NCBI RefSeq assembly: GCF_917563915.1
Contig: NZ_CAKJTI010000021.1
Location: 1 to 62,542, forward strand
From: Bacillus rhizoplanae
GTDB taxonomy: Bacteria > Bacillota > Bacilli > Bacillales > Bacillaceae_G
Length of the DNA: 62,542 nucleotides
Direction of reading: 5' to 3'
This document shows positions 55,898 through 62,542 of this stretch, piece by piece (position 1 is the first letter of the stretch; each line of letters begins with the position of its first letter). The notes under the pieces are model-generated. The model saw only the letters and a list, made by a program, of their open reading frames with translations. It was not told the DNA's origin and searched no databases. Made by a program: the position numbers and the translations under genes.

Positions 55898-56083
55898 TTA
55901 ATTGCTTTCCTGTTTTTCTAACTTCCCAACGCAGGAAGTACAATACACTTCTCCGCCTAGTTCAATATATTTTTAAATATTTGTTATGCCGCTTGGTGGA
56001 TATTGCATGTAAATCCAAGAACGTTCATGTACTGCAATTTCCTTTCCGCATGATGTACACATAGCTGATTTTTTACCGAACAT
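55898..56083 (-). pseudogene. Zinc-ribbon small protein interrupted by an in-frame stop
   Basis: The frame starts MFGKKSAMCTSCGKEIAVHE and reaches a TAA after 36 codons (SGITNI). The same frame then continues for 24 codons as KYIELGGEVYCTSCVGKLEK to a second stop. The two CxxC knuckles (CTSC and CTSC) lie on opposite sides of the stop, so the intact gene would be a 61-residue four-cysteine zinc ribbon. It is therefore a nonsense mutant, unless read through. GAGGGGG lies upstream of the ATG. Confidence 0.6.
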
Positions 56084-56086
56084 CGA

Positions 56087-56260
56087 TTATTGCCCCCTCT
56101 GTGAACGGGATTTTCCAAAGCAGTATGCACTGCAAAGTAAAAAGATTGTCGCGAAGCCAAAACCACCGATGGCTGCGTAAGGTACAGCGTCTTTTAGTGC
56201 CATGCCAGCGCTAATGGAAGCGACGAAAAGTAAGATAAATAGTGTCGTTAATTTTCGCAT
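56087..56260 (-). CDS. Small two-helix membrane protein (57 aa)
   Basis: Two hydrophobic helices (MRKLTTLFILLFVASISAGM and IGGFGFATIFLLCSAYCFG) and a basic tail (KSRSQRGQ). The ATG at 56260 is the first in frame, but GGGAGG lies 17 bases upstream, too far for a standard site, so the start is uncertain. It precedes the zinc-ribbon gene by 3 bases, suggesting an operon. Confidence 0.5.
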   Translation of the reverse strand: MRKLTTLFILLFVASISAGMALKDAVPYAAIGGFGFATIFLLCSAYCFGKSRSQRGQ

Positions 56261-56432
56261 TGTATCGATATGAAATTCCTCCCTTTTGAAAACCCCTATA
56301 TTTCTATTATAAGGAAAAATACGGAAGTAAGATGTTTTTTCTATAAAAATGCGTGACATGCCTCACATTTTTTGGCTGCTGTATCATATATGATAAAATT
56401 TAGAGAGGTTAATCAAGGAGGAGGAAAATAGA

Positions 56433-56942
56433 ATGAGCGTCACAGAACATAAAAAACAAGCACCGACACAGGTTCGTTGCAAAATCATAACGATTTCGGA
56501 TACACGTACAGAAGAAACAGATAAAAGTGGACAGTTATTAAAAGAGTTATTAATAGAAGCAAATCATCAAGTAACAGCTTATGAAATTGTAAAAGACGAT
56601 AAAGAAAGTATTCAGCAAGCTGTGTTAGCAGGCTGCCAACAAGAAGATGTAGATGTTGTGTTAACAAATGGCGGCACTGGAATTACAAAACGTGATGTTA
56701 CAATTGAAGCAGTAGAAGCGTTGCTTGATAAAGAAATTGTAGGCTTTGGAGAACTATTTCGGATGATTAGTTATTTAGAAGATATCGGAAGCGCGGCGAT
56801 GTTAAGCAGGGCAATTGGCGGGACAATTGGACGGAAAGTTGTCTTTTCTATGCCAGGATCAACAGGTGCAGTTCGCCTGGCAATGAATAAATTGATTTTA
56901 CCAGAGCTTGGCCATATTACATTTGAGTTGCACCGACAATGA
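56433..56942 (+). CDS. moaB: MoaB/MogA-type molybdenum cofactor protein
   Basis: The 169-residue MoaB-family protein has ISDTRTEETDKSGQ near 21, NGGTGITKRDVTIEAV near 80 and SMPGSTGAVRLAM near 140. It adenylates molybdopterin before metal insertion (or acts as MogA/MoaB-like). It overlaps mobA by 4 bases, forming a small Moco operon. AGGAGG precedes the start. Confidence 0.93.
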   Translation: MSVTEHKKQAPTQVRCKIITISDTRTEETDKSGQLLKELLIEANHQVTAYEIVKDDKESIQQAVLAGCQQEDVDVVLTNGGTGITKRDVTIEAVEALLDKEIVGFGELFRMISYLEDIGSAAMLSRAIGGTIGRKVVFSMPGSTGAVRLAMNKLILPELGHITFELHRQ

Positions 56943-57529
56943 AAATTGCAGGAATTGTATTAGCCGGCGGACAGTCCAGTCGTTTTGGAGAACCGAAAGC
57001 ATTAGCAACTTGGTGCGGAAAAACATTTATTGAACATAGTATAGAAGCTTTGAAAGAAGTTGTTACAGACATTGTTGTGATTAGCCATCCAGCGATTACA
57101 AATGAGCTCTCGCATATACTGCATGTACCAGTTGTAGAAGATATTGCGCTGTATAAAGGAAACGGTCCGCTTGCCGGTTTATTAACAGGTATGGAATTTG
57201 TAGAGGCAGATTGGTATATCGTTGCACCGTGCGACACACCAAATATTTCGAAAAAGTGGGCAATGGAATTAGTAGAACGAGCAGATGAGACATATGAAGC
57301 AATTGTTCCAATAGTTGAAGGGCGAAAACAACCACTTTTAGCGTTATATCATCACCGAGCAAAAGAAAAAATAGAACAGTTATTAAAAGAAGGTAAGAGA
57401 AGTATGCAGGGGCTATTATCTCAGTGTAATGTCCAGTATGTGACGGCGGAAGAATCGCAGTTATCAAAAGAGTTATTTCTTAATGTAAATACAAAAGAAG
57501 AATATAGCCAATTACAGAAGAGAAAGTGA
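56939..57529 (+). CDS. mobA: Molybdenum cofactor guanylyltransferase MobA
   Basis: The 196-residue nucleotidyltransferase has the GTP-binding signature GIVLAGGQSSRFGEPKAL at residues 5-22, GPLAGLLTGM near 78 and APCDTPNI near 97. It attaches GMP to Mo-molybdopterin. The start ATG overlaps the moaB stop (ATGA). Confidence 0.93.
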   Translation: MKIAGIVLAGGQSSRFGEPKALATWCGKTFIEHSIEALKEVVTDIVVISHPAITNELSHILHVPVVEDIALYKGNGPLAGLLTGMEFVEADWYIVAPCDTPNISKKWAMELVERADETYEAIVPIVEGRKQPLLALYHHRAKEKIEQLLKEGKRSMQGLLSQCNVQYVTAEESQLSKELFLNVNTKEEYSQLQKRK

Positions 57530-57551
57530 ATGGGGAAGAAGGGAATATATA

Positions 57552-58196
57552 ATGGAGAGTGAATTACTGAAAATATTTGATGAACATAGAAACCCAATAG
57601 GAGTCGCAACTCGTGAAGAAGTACATAAAATGGGGCATTGGCATGAGACGTTTCACTGTTGGTTTATAAGTAGAGAAAATGGAGTAGATTATATTCACTT
57701 TCAAATTCGTAGTCATACAAAAAAGGACTATCCAGATCTACTAGACATTACAGCTGCTGGACATATATTGGCACACGAAACGGTATATGATGGAATCCGG
57801 GAGGTGGAGGAAGAAGTAGGGATCGATGTCTCGTTTGATGAATTAGTGTCATTAGGTATTATCGATTATTGCGTTACAATAGGAGATTTTATTGATAAAG
57901 AATTAGCTCACGTTTTTTTATATGAAAATAAAAAACCAATGGACGAATATAAGCTGCAAATAGAAGAAGTATCAGGCATTGTTAAAGCTGAATTTAACAG
58001 TTTTTCTGAACTTTGGTTAGGAGAAATGGATGAAATTACAGTGGAAGGATTCGAAATGAATAAAGCTGGTGAAAAAGTTTTAATCCATAAGAACGTAGAT
58101 AAAAGTAAATTTGTGCAGCATGAACATTCGTATTATGAGAGCATTATAAGGTTGATGAGAGAGAATATGAGATCGTTAGGGAGTGCTGAAGCGTAA
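57552..58196 (+). CDS. NUDIX hydrolase, IPP-isomerase-like
   Basis: The 214-residue Nudix protein of the YfcD/IPP-isomerase-like group has the N-terminal IFDEHRNPIGVATREEVHKM typical of that subgroup, HWHETFHCWF, and the Nudix box GHILAHETVYDGIREVEEEV with C-terminal G. The substrate is unknown. It lies 22 bases after mobA and may be co-transcribed. Confidence 0.85.
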   Translation: MESELLKIFDEHRNPIGVATREEVHKMGHWHETFHCWFISRENGVDYIHFQIRSHTKKDYPDLLDITAAGHILAHETVYDGIREVEEEVGIDVSFDELVSLGIIDYCVTIGDFIDKELAHVFLYENKKPMDEYKLQIEEVSGIVKAEFNSFSELWLGEMDEITVEGFEMNKAGEKVLIHKNVDKSKFVQHEHSYYESIIRLMRENMRSLGSAEA

Positions 58197-58270
58197 AGCG
58201 AATGACCAAATAATTTTTGAATGGATAGGAGGTTTATTCTTAACCTCCTGCCCATATTTATAATAGGTAT

Positions 58271-58804
58271 TTAAATCATCAAGCCCATAATAAGAGTATT
58301 ATAATAAACACCATTGATATACGTATCTTGTTTCAATAGCCCTTCTTCTTCAAATCCAACTTTTTTATATAACTCGATTGCTCTGTCATTATCTTCTCTC
58401 GTTACAAGATGTATTTTCTTAGTAGTCCCATTTAATCTTGCCCACTCGATAAGCTCGTCCATCAGTATTCTACCTAAACCGAATCCGCAGTGCTCTTCCG
58501 CAATTACGATTCCTAGTGTTCCTACATGTTTCGTTCTAGCTTTTGGGCTAGAGGTAATGGATGCGATGCTTAGGATTTCATCATCCATTGTTGCTAGTAA
58601 GATGATGGAACTATTATCTACTCTAGTAGATTCTATGAATTTTTCATAATCATGTAAAGACATACTGAATTCATTTTTCCCGAATGAAAGAAAGTCAGTT
58701 TCGCCGCCGACTACATTATAAAAATCAATCATAGATTGAGCGTCTTTTTGTAAAGCTTCTCTTATAATTATTTCTTTTCCGTTTCTTAAACATATTTTTT
58801 TCAT
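58271..58804 (-). CDS. GNAT family N-acetyltransferase
   Basis: The 177-residue GNAT protein has the acetyl-CoA loop region HVGTLGIVIAEEHCGFGLGR and ARLNGTTKKIHLVTREDNDR with the family's last beta strand NDRAIELYKKVGFEEEG. I use the ATG at 58804; a TTG three codons earlier is possible. The substrate is unknown. Confidence 0.87.
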   Translation of the reverse strand: MKKICLRNGKEIIIREALQKDAQSMIDFYNVVGGETDFLSFGKNEFSMSLHDYEKFIESTRVDNSSIILLATMDDEILSIASITSSPKARTKHVGTLGIVIAEEHCGFGLGRILMDELIEWARLNGTTKKIHLVTREDNDRAIELYKKVGFEEEGLLKQDTYINGVYYNTLIMGLMI

Positions 58805-58902
58805 ATCTATCAACTTCTTTCGAATTAGTTAAGTTCATCATAATATTAATGTTTAAAATTGAATAGCGTTAATTTTATGTATGCTACAAGTGAAATAAAT
58901 AT

Positions 58903-58934
58903 AAAAAGAAGAGGACTACCCCTCTTCTTTTTAA
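58903..58934 (-). terminator. Terminator of the Tyr/Pro-rich protein gene
   Basis: AAAAAGAAGAGG/CCTCTTCTTTTT stem just past the stop of the minus-strand gene at 58956-59396. Confidence 0.85.
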
Positions 58935-58955
58935 ATAGTTGTTTTGTTATTTACT

Positions 58956-59396
58956 TTAGGAGACACACATAAAGTTTCTGATTTGTGCATATCGATAGCT
59001 TACTTTTCGGCGACGTCCTCCTTGCCAAGTATATCCAGATACCCCATTTTTTCTAACTTCAGTTGGATAAAACCAAAAATCTCTACCAAAAGGTCCTGGT
59101 GCTCTTAAGCCAATAAATCCCCATCTCCCTAAACAATTACACATCGCTGATCGGATTTGCCCCATTTGTATAGGAGAAGAAAATGCTGCTGGTGCAGATG
59201 GTGGTTGTGCTGGTGGTGGTGATGTTGGAGCATCTTCAGCATCATCGGGACGATAGACGTCATCGTCGATCTCCCTTGTGTCCTCGAATGGTTGATAATT
59301 TGGGTATTGATAACTTGGGTGTTGATAATCTGGATGTTGATAATACTGCTGTTGATTATAATTTACATACGGATAGTACATTTGCTGGTTATTCAT
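58956..59396 (-). CDS. Hypothetical Tyr/Gln/Pro-rich protein (146 aa)
   Basis: The N-terminal third consists of short repeats rich in Tyr, Gln and Pro (QHPDYQHPSYQYPNYQ), then an acidic stretch (DDDVYRPDDAEDAP), then a proline-rich spacer, then a basic globular domain of about 70 residues (SAMCNCLGRWGFIGLRAPG then GRDFWFYPTEVRKNGVSGYT). The layout resembles Bacillus spore-coat or exosporium proteins, but I do not recognise the family. GAGGTGATT precedes the ATG. Confidence 0.75.
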   Translation of the reverse strand: MNNQQMYYPYVNYNQQQYYQHPDYQHPSYQYPNYQPFEDTREIDDDVYRPDDAEDAPTSPPPAQPPSAPAAFSSPIQMGQIRSAMCNCLGRWGFIGLRAPGPFGRDFWFYPTEVRKNGVSGYTWQGGRRRKVSYRYAQIRNFMCVS

Positions 59397-59640
59397 GAAA
59401 AAATCACCTCATTTTTTTTTATGCGCATTTAAAATATGAGTATGTTGCGTGATTCCTATATGAAGCTTATTCATAGCCCAAATTAGTCTCAGCACTATGA
59501 ATTATATGAACAAATTGGACCCAAGACATTATCTTTTACCAGTAAAGAAACAATTATGAAATTGATTTATATACATCTTTGGTTCTATATAGCCCTAAGT
59601 GGAATTAGTTTACAATTATAACATTTGGTGGATGGTGAAA
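59397..59640. other. Intergenic region, no gene seen
   Basis: AT-rich divergent region between the Tyr/Pro-rich gene and the two-component system; I see only the ribosome-binding site of the minus-strand gene. Confidence 0.4.
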
Positions 59641-59654
59641 CAGACAATTTCATT

Positions 59655-59752
59655 TTATACTAATAGTGTGCCACCCTCCCTAAGGGACAGCGCACAGCCG
59701 GTGATTGGCTAATGGGAACATTCTCATTTTGCCAGTGCCGGTTTTTTGTTAG
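59655..59752 (+). promoter_or_regulatory. Leader RNA with intrinsic terminator before the sensor kinase
   Basis: A -10-like TATACT (59656-59661) is followed by a short TCCCTAAGGGA hairpin and a long hairpin (CCGG, TGGC/GCCA, AATGGGA/TCTCATT arms, 59697-59741) ending in TTTTTT at 59742-59747. The terminator ends about 45 bases before the kinase start, so expression may be controlled by attenuation. I could not match it to a known riboswitch. Confidence 0.55.
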
Positions 59753-59790
59753 ATAATGATGATAATAGATTTTTTGAGGGAGGGATCGTT

Positions 59791-61650
59791 TTGAAAAAGA
59801 TAGACTTTACTTCTATGAGAGAACAAGTAGCTAGTTTCTATATTTATTCTATTTCTTTTCTTGGTTTGATTGCTGTTATCATTTCTTTATTTTTAAGTAA
59901 AATGCCTTCTCATTTCATATTGCTTTTGTTATTAATTATGTTTATGGGGATTACTGAGTATTTTCCTATCCGTATTTGGAGAGGAGGAATCACACTCAGT
60001 CTTACGCTTGTTTATACAATAAATTGGCAGTTTGGAGTATATATAACTGTTGTTTCTTGTGTATGTGCGATGTTATGTACCCATTTGCTTCGCCGCTTAC
60101 CTATGCAAAGGACACTATTTAATTGTGCCCAGCTTGCTCTTAGTATCATATTAGCAGAATGGCTTTCCAGAGAATGTCTCTCGCTATTTATTTCTGGGAT
60201 GAATCTCTCAAGTTTATATGAAAAATTTATAAGTTTGTTTTTATTTAGTGTGTTTTTTTCCTTTTTTAACAGCATTCTTTACGACCTTTTAATCGTACTT
60301 CTTCCTCAGCCATATCCGCTAGAAGAGTGGCGTAAAAAAAATATATTAGTATTCTTGAGTGTGAGTTTTTGTTTATTTTATTCCTCACTTATACATATTT
60401 TAGATTACCGATATCGCGGAGTGATGGATGAAATTATGGTTCTGTTTTTCTTTTTCCCGCTTGTGGCAATCTGCATCATCAGTTCTTTTGTTAGACAAAT
60501 ACGGGTGGAAAGAGAACGTCTATATAAGCTTTTTTCTATTACGACAGAATTAAGTCGTGGATTATCTGCCGGAAACTTAAAACAGATGAAACAATCGCTG
60601 AATGGATTTTTAGGAATACAGGCATACGTTCTGTGGGCAAAAGATGAGGAGAACTGGACACTTTTACTAAAAGATGGGGAAGTTCGATCTGACATTTCTG
60701 ATTTTTCTGACGTGGGTGCGAAGTTTGAAGAGATATCCGAAACGATTGTTGTTACTGATTGGAAAACAGGTATGGCTCCGGGAGATGAAGTGTTTGAAAA
60801 TACTATACGCTCTCTTGTGTATTTACCTCTTAAAGTAAATCATGAATTGGTTGGAATGTTTGTGGCAGGGAAGAGCAGGAGTGCAAGTTTTATTACTGAA
60901 GATGTACAGACTTTAGCTACGTTTGCCAATCAATTAGGTAGCTTGCTTAAAACACGGACACTTGTTTCTGAACAGGAAAAAAGAACGATTTTGGAAGAAA
61001 GAAATCGAATTGCTCGTGAAATCCACGATGGAATCGCGCAAGCATTGGCCGGAGTGATATTTCAGCTGGAGTCAGCTCAGAAAAAGTATGCAGATCGACC
61101 AAAAGACATGCAGCAAGTGGTAGATACAAGCATAAAAAAATTACGGAAGAGTTTAAGTGAAGTTCGTTATTCTATTTATGCTTTAAAGCCATATCCAACA
61201 CAAAGGCTAGGGCTAAAACAAGCAATTACAAATAAAATTCAATCCTTAAAACAAGAATATGATCTAGCCATTACATATCATGAAAGAGGACGTTCTCGAA
61301 AACTTAATTTTACGAAAGAGCGAGTCATCTTCGATACTTTGCAGGAGAGCTTGCAAAACATTGTAAAGCATGCGAAAGCAGACAAAGTTGATATTTTGCT
61401 AAGCTATCAACGAGAACATGTACTTTTGAAGGTGAAGGATAATGGAATTGGCTTTTCCCTTTTTGAATCTATGATTAAAGCAAAGAATGAGCCGCATTAT
61501 GGTATATTACATATGAATGAACAGGCTGAACAGTTAGGGGCTGCCCTTCAGATTGATAGTTCAGCAGGAAAAGGTACAGAAATCACATTGTTAATTCCAG
61601 ATTCAGAAATGGGGGAGGAGTATCATGATTCGAATATTAGTAGTGGATGA
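59791..61650 (+). CDS. NarL-type sensor histidine kinase
   Basis: The 619-residue kinase has an N-terminal membrane domain of about seven to eight helices (residues 15-245), a GAF-like domain (about 255-400, ending VAGKSRSASFITEDVQTLAT), a HisKA_3 dimerisation domain with H412 in RIAREIHDGIAQALAG, and an HATPase domain (VKDNGIGFS, SSAGKGTEITLLIP). The TTG at 59791 is fixed by GGGAGGG; a longer frame starts inside the leader terminator. It overlaps the response regulator gene by 26 bases. Confidence 0.9.
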   Translation: MKKIDFTSMREQVASFYIYSISFLGLIAVIISLFLSKMPSHFILLLLLIMFMGITEYFPIRIWRGGITLSLTLVYTINWQFGVYITVVSCVCAMLCTHLLRRLPMQRTLFNCAQLALSIILAEWLSRECLSLFISGMNLSSLYEKFISLFLFSVFFSFFNSILYDLLIVLLPQPYPLEEWRKKNILVFLSVSFCLFYSSLIHILDYRYRGVMDEIMVLFFFFPLVAICIISSFVRQIRVERERLYKLFSITTELSRGLSAGNLKQMKQSLNGFLGIQAYVLWAKDEENWTLLLKDGEVRSDISDFSDVGAKFEEISETIVVTDWKTGMAPGDEVFENTIRSLVYLPLKVNHELVGMFVAGKSRSASFITEDVQTLATFANQLGSLLKTRTLVSEQEKRTILEERNRIAREIHDGIAQALAGVIFQLESAQKKYADRPKDMQQVVDTSIKKLRKSLSEVRYSIYALKPYPTQRLGLKQAITNKIQSLKQEYDLAITYHERGRSRKLNFTKERVIFDTLQESLQNIVKHAKADKVDILLSYQREHVLLKVKDNGIGFSLFESMIKAKNEPHYGILHMNEQAEQLGAALQIDSSAGKGTEITLLIPDSEMGEEYHDSNISSG

Positions 61651-62263
61651 TCATACTGTTTTGCGTGATGGAATTCGAAGTATATTGGAACTCGAATCTG
61701 ATATGCGAGTAGTTGGAGAAGCTGTTTCCGGGGATGAGGTATTAAAGAAAGTGGAAGAGTGCAAGCCTGATTGTATCTTAATGGATATTAATTTACCAGG
61801 AAAAAATGGTATCGAGGCTACATCACTTGTGAAAGGTCAGTATCCGAAATGCCGCGTTCTCGTATTAACGATGTATGAACATGATGAATACTTGATGTCT
61901 GCTCTTCGGGCAGGGGCAGACGGTTATTTACTGAAGGATTCATCATCCGAGCAAGTGGTGGCCGCAATTCGAATGGTACTACAAGGAGATTCTGTGATTC
62001 ACCCGCGTATGACTAAAAAGCTGATTACGTATCATCAACAAACGAAATCAGAATCAAATGAAAATGAACTGACAGAGCGTGAAAAAGAAATCCTGCTTGA
62101 ATTGGTCAAAGGTCTCAGTAATAAAGAAATTGCTGAAGCCCTATATATCAGTGATAAGACAGTTAAAATTCACATTAATAAGATTTTCAAAAAGTTGAAT
62201 GTGAAGAGTCGTTCACAAGCTGTCATTTATGCTGTTCGAAATCAGCTTGTTCCATTCTCTTAA
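61625..62263 (+). CDS. NarL/LuxR-family response regulator
   Basis: The 212-residue protein has a receiver domain (DD at 8-9, phospho-acceptor D54 in LMDINLPGKNG, lysine in LLKDSS) and a C-terminal LuxR-type HTH (ELTEREKEILLELVKGLSNK near 147, SDKTVKIHINKIFKKL). It is the partner of the kinase. The start follows GGGGGAGGAG inside the kinase gene. The regulon is unknown; the pair resembles LiaRS/DegSU-like systems in type only. Confidence 0.94.
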   Translation: MIRILVVDDHTVLRDGIRSILELESDMRVVGEAVSGDEVLKKVEECKPDCILMDINLPGKNGIEATSLVKGQYPKCRVLVLTMYEHDEYLMSALRAGADGYLLKDSSSEQVVAAIRMVLQGDSVIHPRMTKKLITYHQQTKSESNENELTEREKEILLELVKGLSNKEIAEALYISDKTVKIHINKIFKKLNVKSRSQAVIYAVRNQLVPFS

Positions 62264-62274
62264 ATAAAAACGCT

Positions 62275-62345
62275 TAAAAGAACTGTTCTGTGTTTTATTA
62301 TTTTACTCAAAATAATAAGATGTGGAATAGTTCTTTTGTTTTATT
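62275..62345 (+). terminator. Long hairpin terminator of the two-component operon
   Basis: AAAAGAACTGTTC pairs with GAATAGTTCTTTT through a long AT-rich stem (TTTTATTATTTT/AAAATAATAAGA), followed by GTTTTATTT. The remaining ~197 bases to the window end are AT-rich with no gene seen. Confidence 0.8.
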
Positions 62346-62542
62346 TGGTTTAGAACTAATAGCTATAAAATTACTTCTTTCGTATAATTTTCAGAAAGAT
62401 TAAAATTCTAGATAATAAGGACAGAATCATAGTTTACTAGTAGATTAAGAATCTAAAATTTTATATTTGAATCTTAGAACAAATTATAAATCGTAATCAT
62501 TATTATTTATTGCAACATTTTCAAAGATGTATTATACTAAAT

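Noticed and set aside
59655-59752. c-di-GMP, preQ1 or T-box element before the sensor kinase
   Set aside because: No GEMM core, no preQ1 pseudoknot sequence and no T-box TGG motif could be found.

Overview
The window is low-GC Firmicute chromosome from a member of the Bacillus cereus group. Three observations support this. At least 14 copies or fragments of a roughly 155-bp TTTAT-flanked repeat match what I remember of bcr1, a repeat specific to this group. Gene neighbourhoods are Bacillus-like (menE-menC; ytlA-ytlC-ytlD, ytkD, luxS, yidD, ytiB; pckA next to an S-box metK). The 114-residue channel and MenE are recognisable orthologues of B. cereus proteins, but MenE is clearly diverged from the B. 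anthracis sequence I recall, so the species within the group is left open. No rRNA, tRNA, CRISPR array, prophage or intact transposase gene is visible.

Layout. 1-8 kb: a CcdC-like membrane protein, a GyrI-like protein, the end of menaquinone synthesis (menE-menC) with a small nucleotidyltransferase, and a rifampin phosphotransferase-type gene. 8-13 kb is accessory: an IS231 remnant, a drug/metabolite exporter with a divergent MocR regulator, a 145-bp inverted-repeat element, a broken P-loop kinase gene, and a DUF1003 membrane protein behind a structured leader that contains a small upstream ORF. 13-22 kb: two BceAB-type peptide-resistance transporters on either side of one BceRS-type two-component system. 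22-27 kb: hpt; a catabolic-looking cluster (TIM-barrel isomerase, MFS transporter, RidA) with a divergent DauR/YheO-type regulator; and a NaK-type channel with a potassium selectivity filter. 27-36 kb: thiT under a TPP riboswitch, feoAB plus a small feoB-associated gene under a Fur box, and cydAB. 36-44 kb: carbonic anhydrase, yidD, luxS, ytzI, ytkD, a zinc-peptidase-like lipoprotein, an RDD protein and the ytlACD ABC transporter. 44-52 kb: a phosphotransferase, a ComB-like phosphatase, an OatA-like acetyltransferase, a Nif3-like protein and small membrane proteins. 52-62.5 kb: pckA, S-box metK, moaB-mobA, NUDIX and GNAT enzymes, and a NarL-type two-component system behind a leader terminator.

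Functional links. LuxS and MetK belong to the same activated-methyl cycle. BceRS probably senses flux through one or both BceAB transporters. TPP, SAM and Fur elements tie thiT, metK and feoAB to their ligands. The most unusual features are not enzymes: bcr1 copies that supply stop codons or C-termini to genes and show paired base changes; four loci of about 20-bp-period repeats placed directly after gene terminators; the leader of the DUF1003 gene; and the natural TVGYGD filter in a NaK orthologue.
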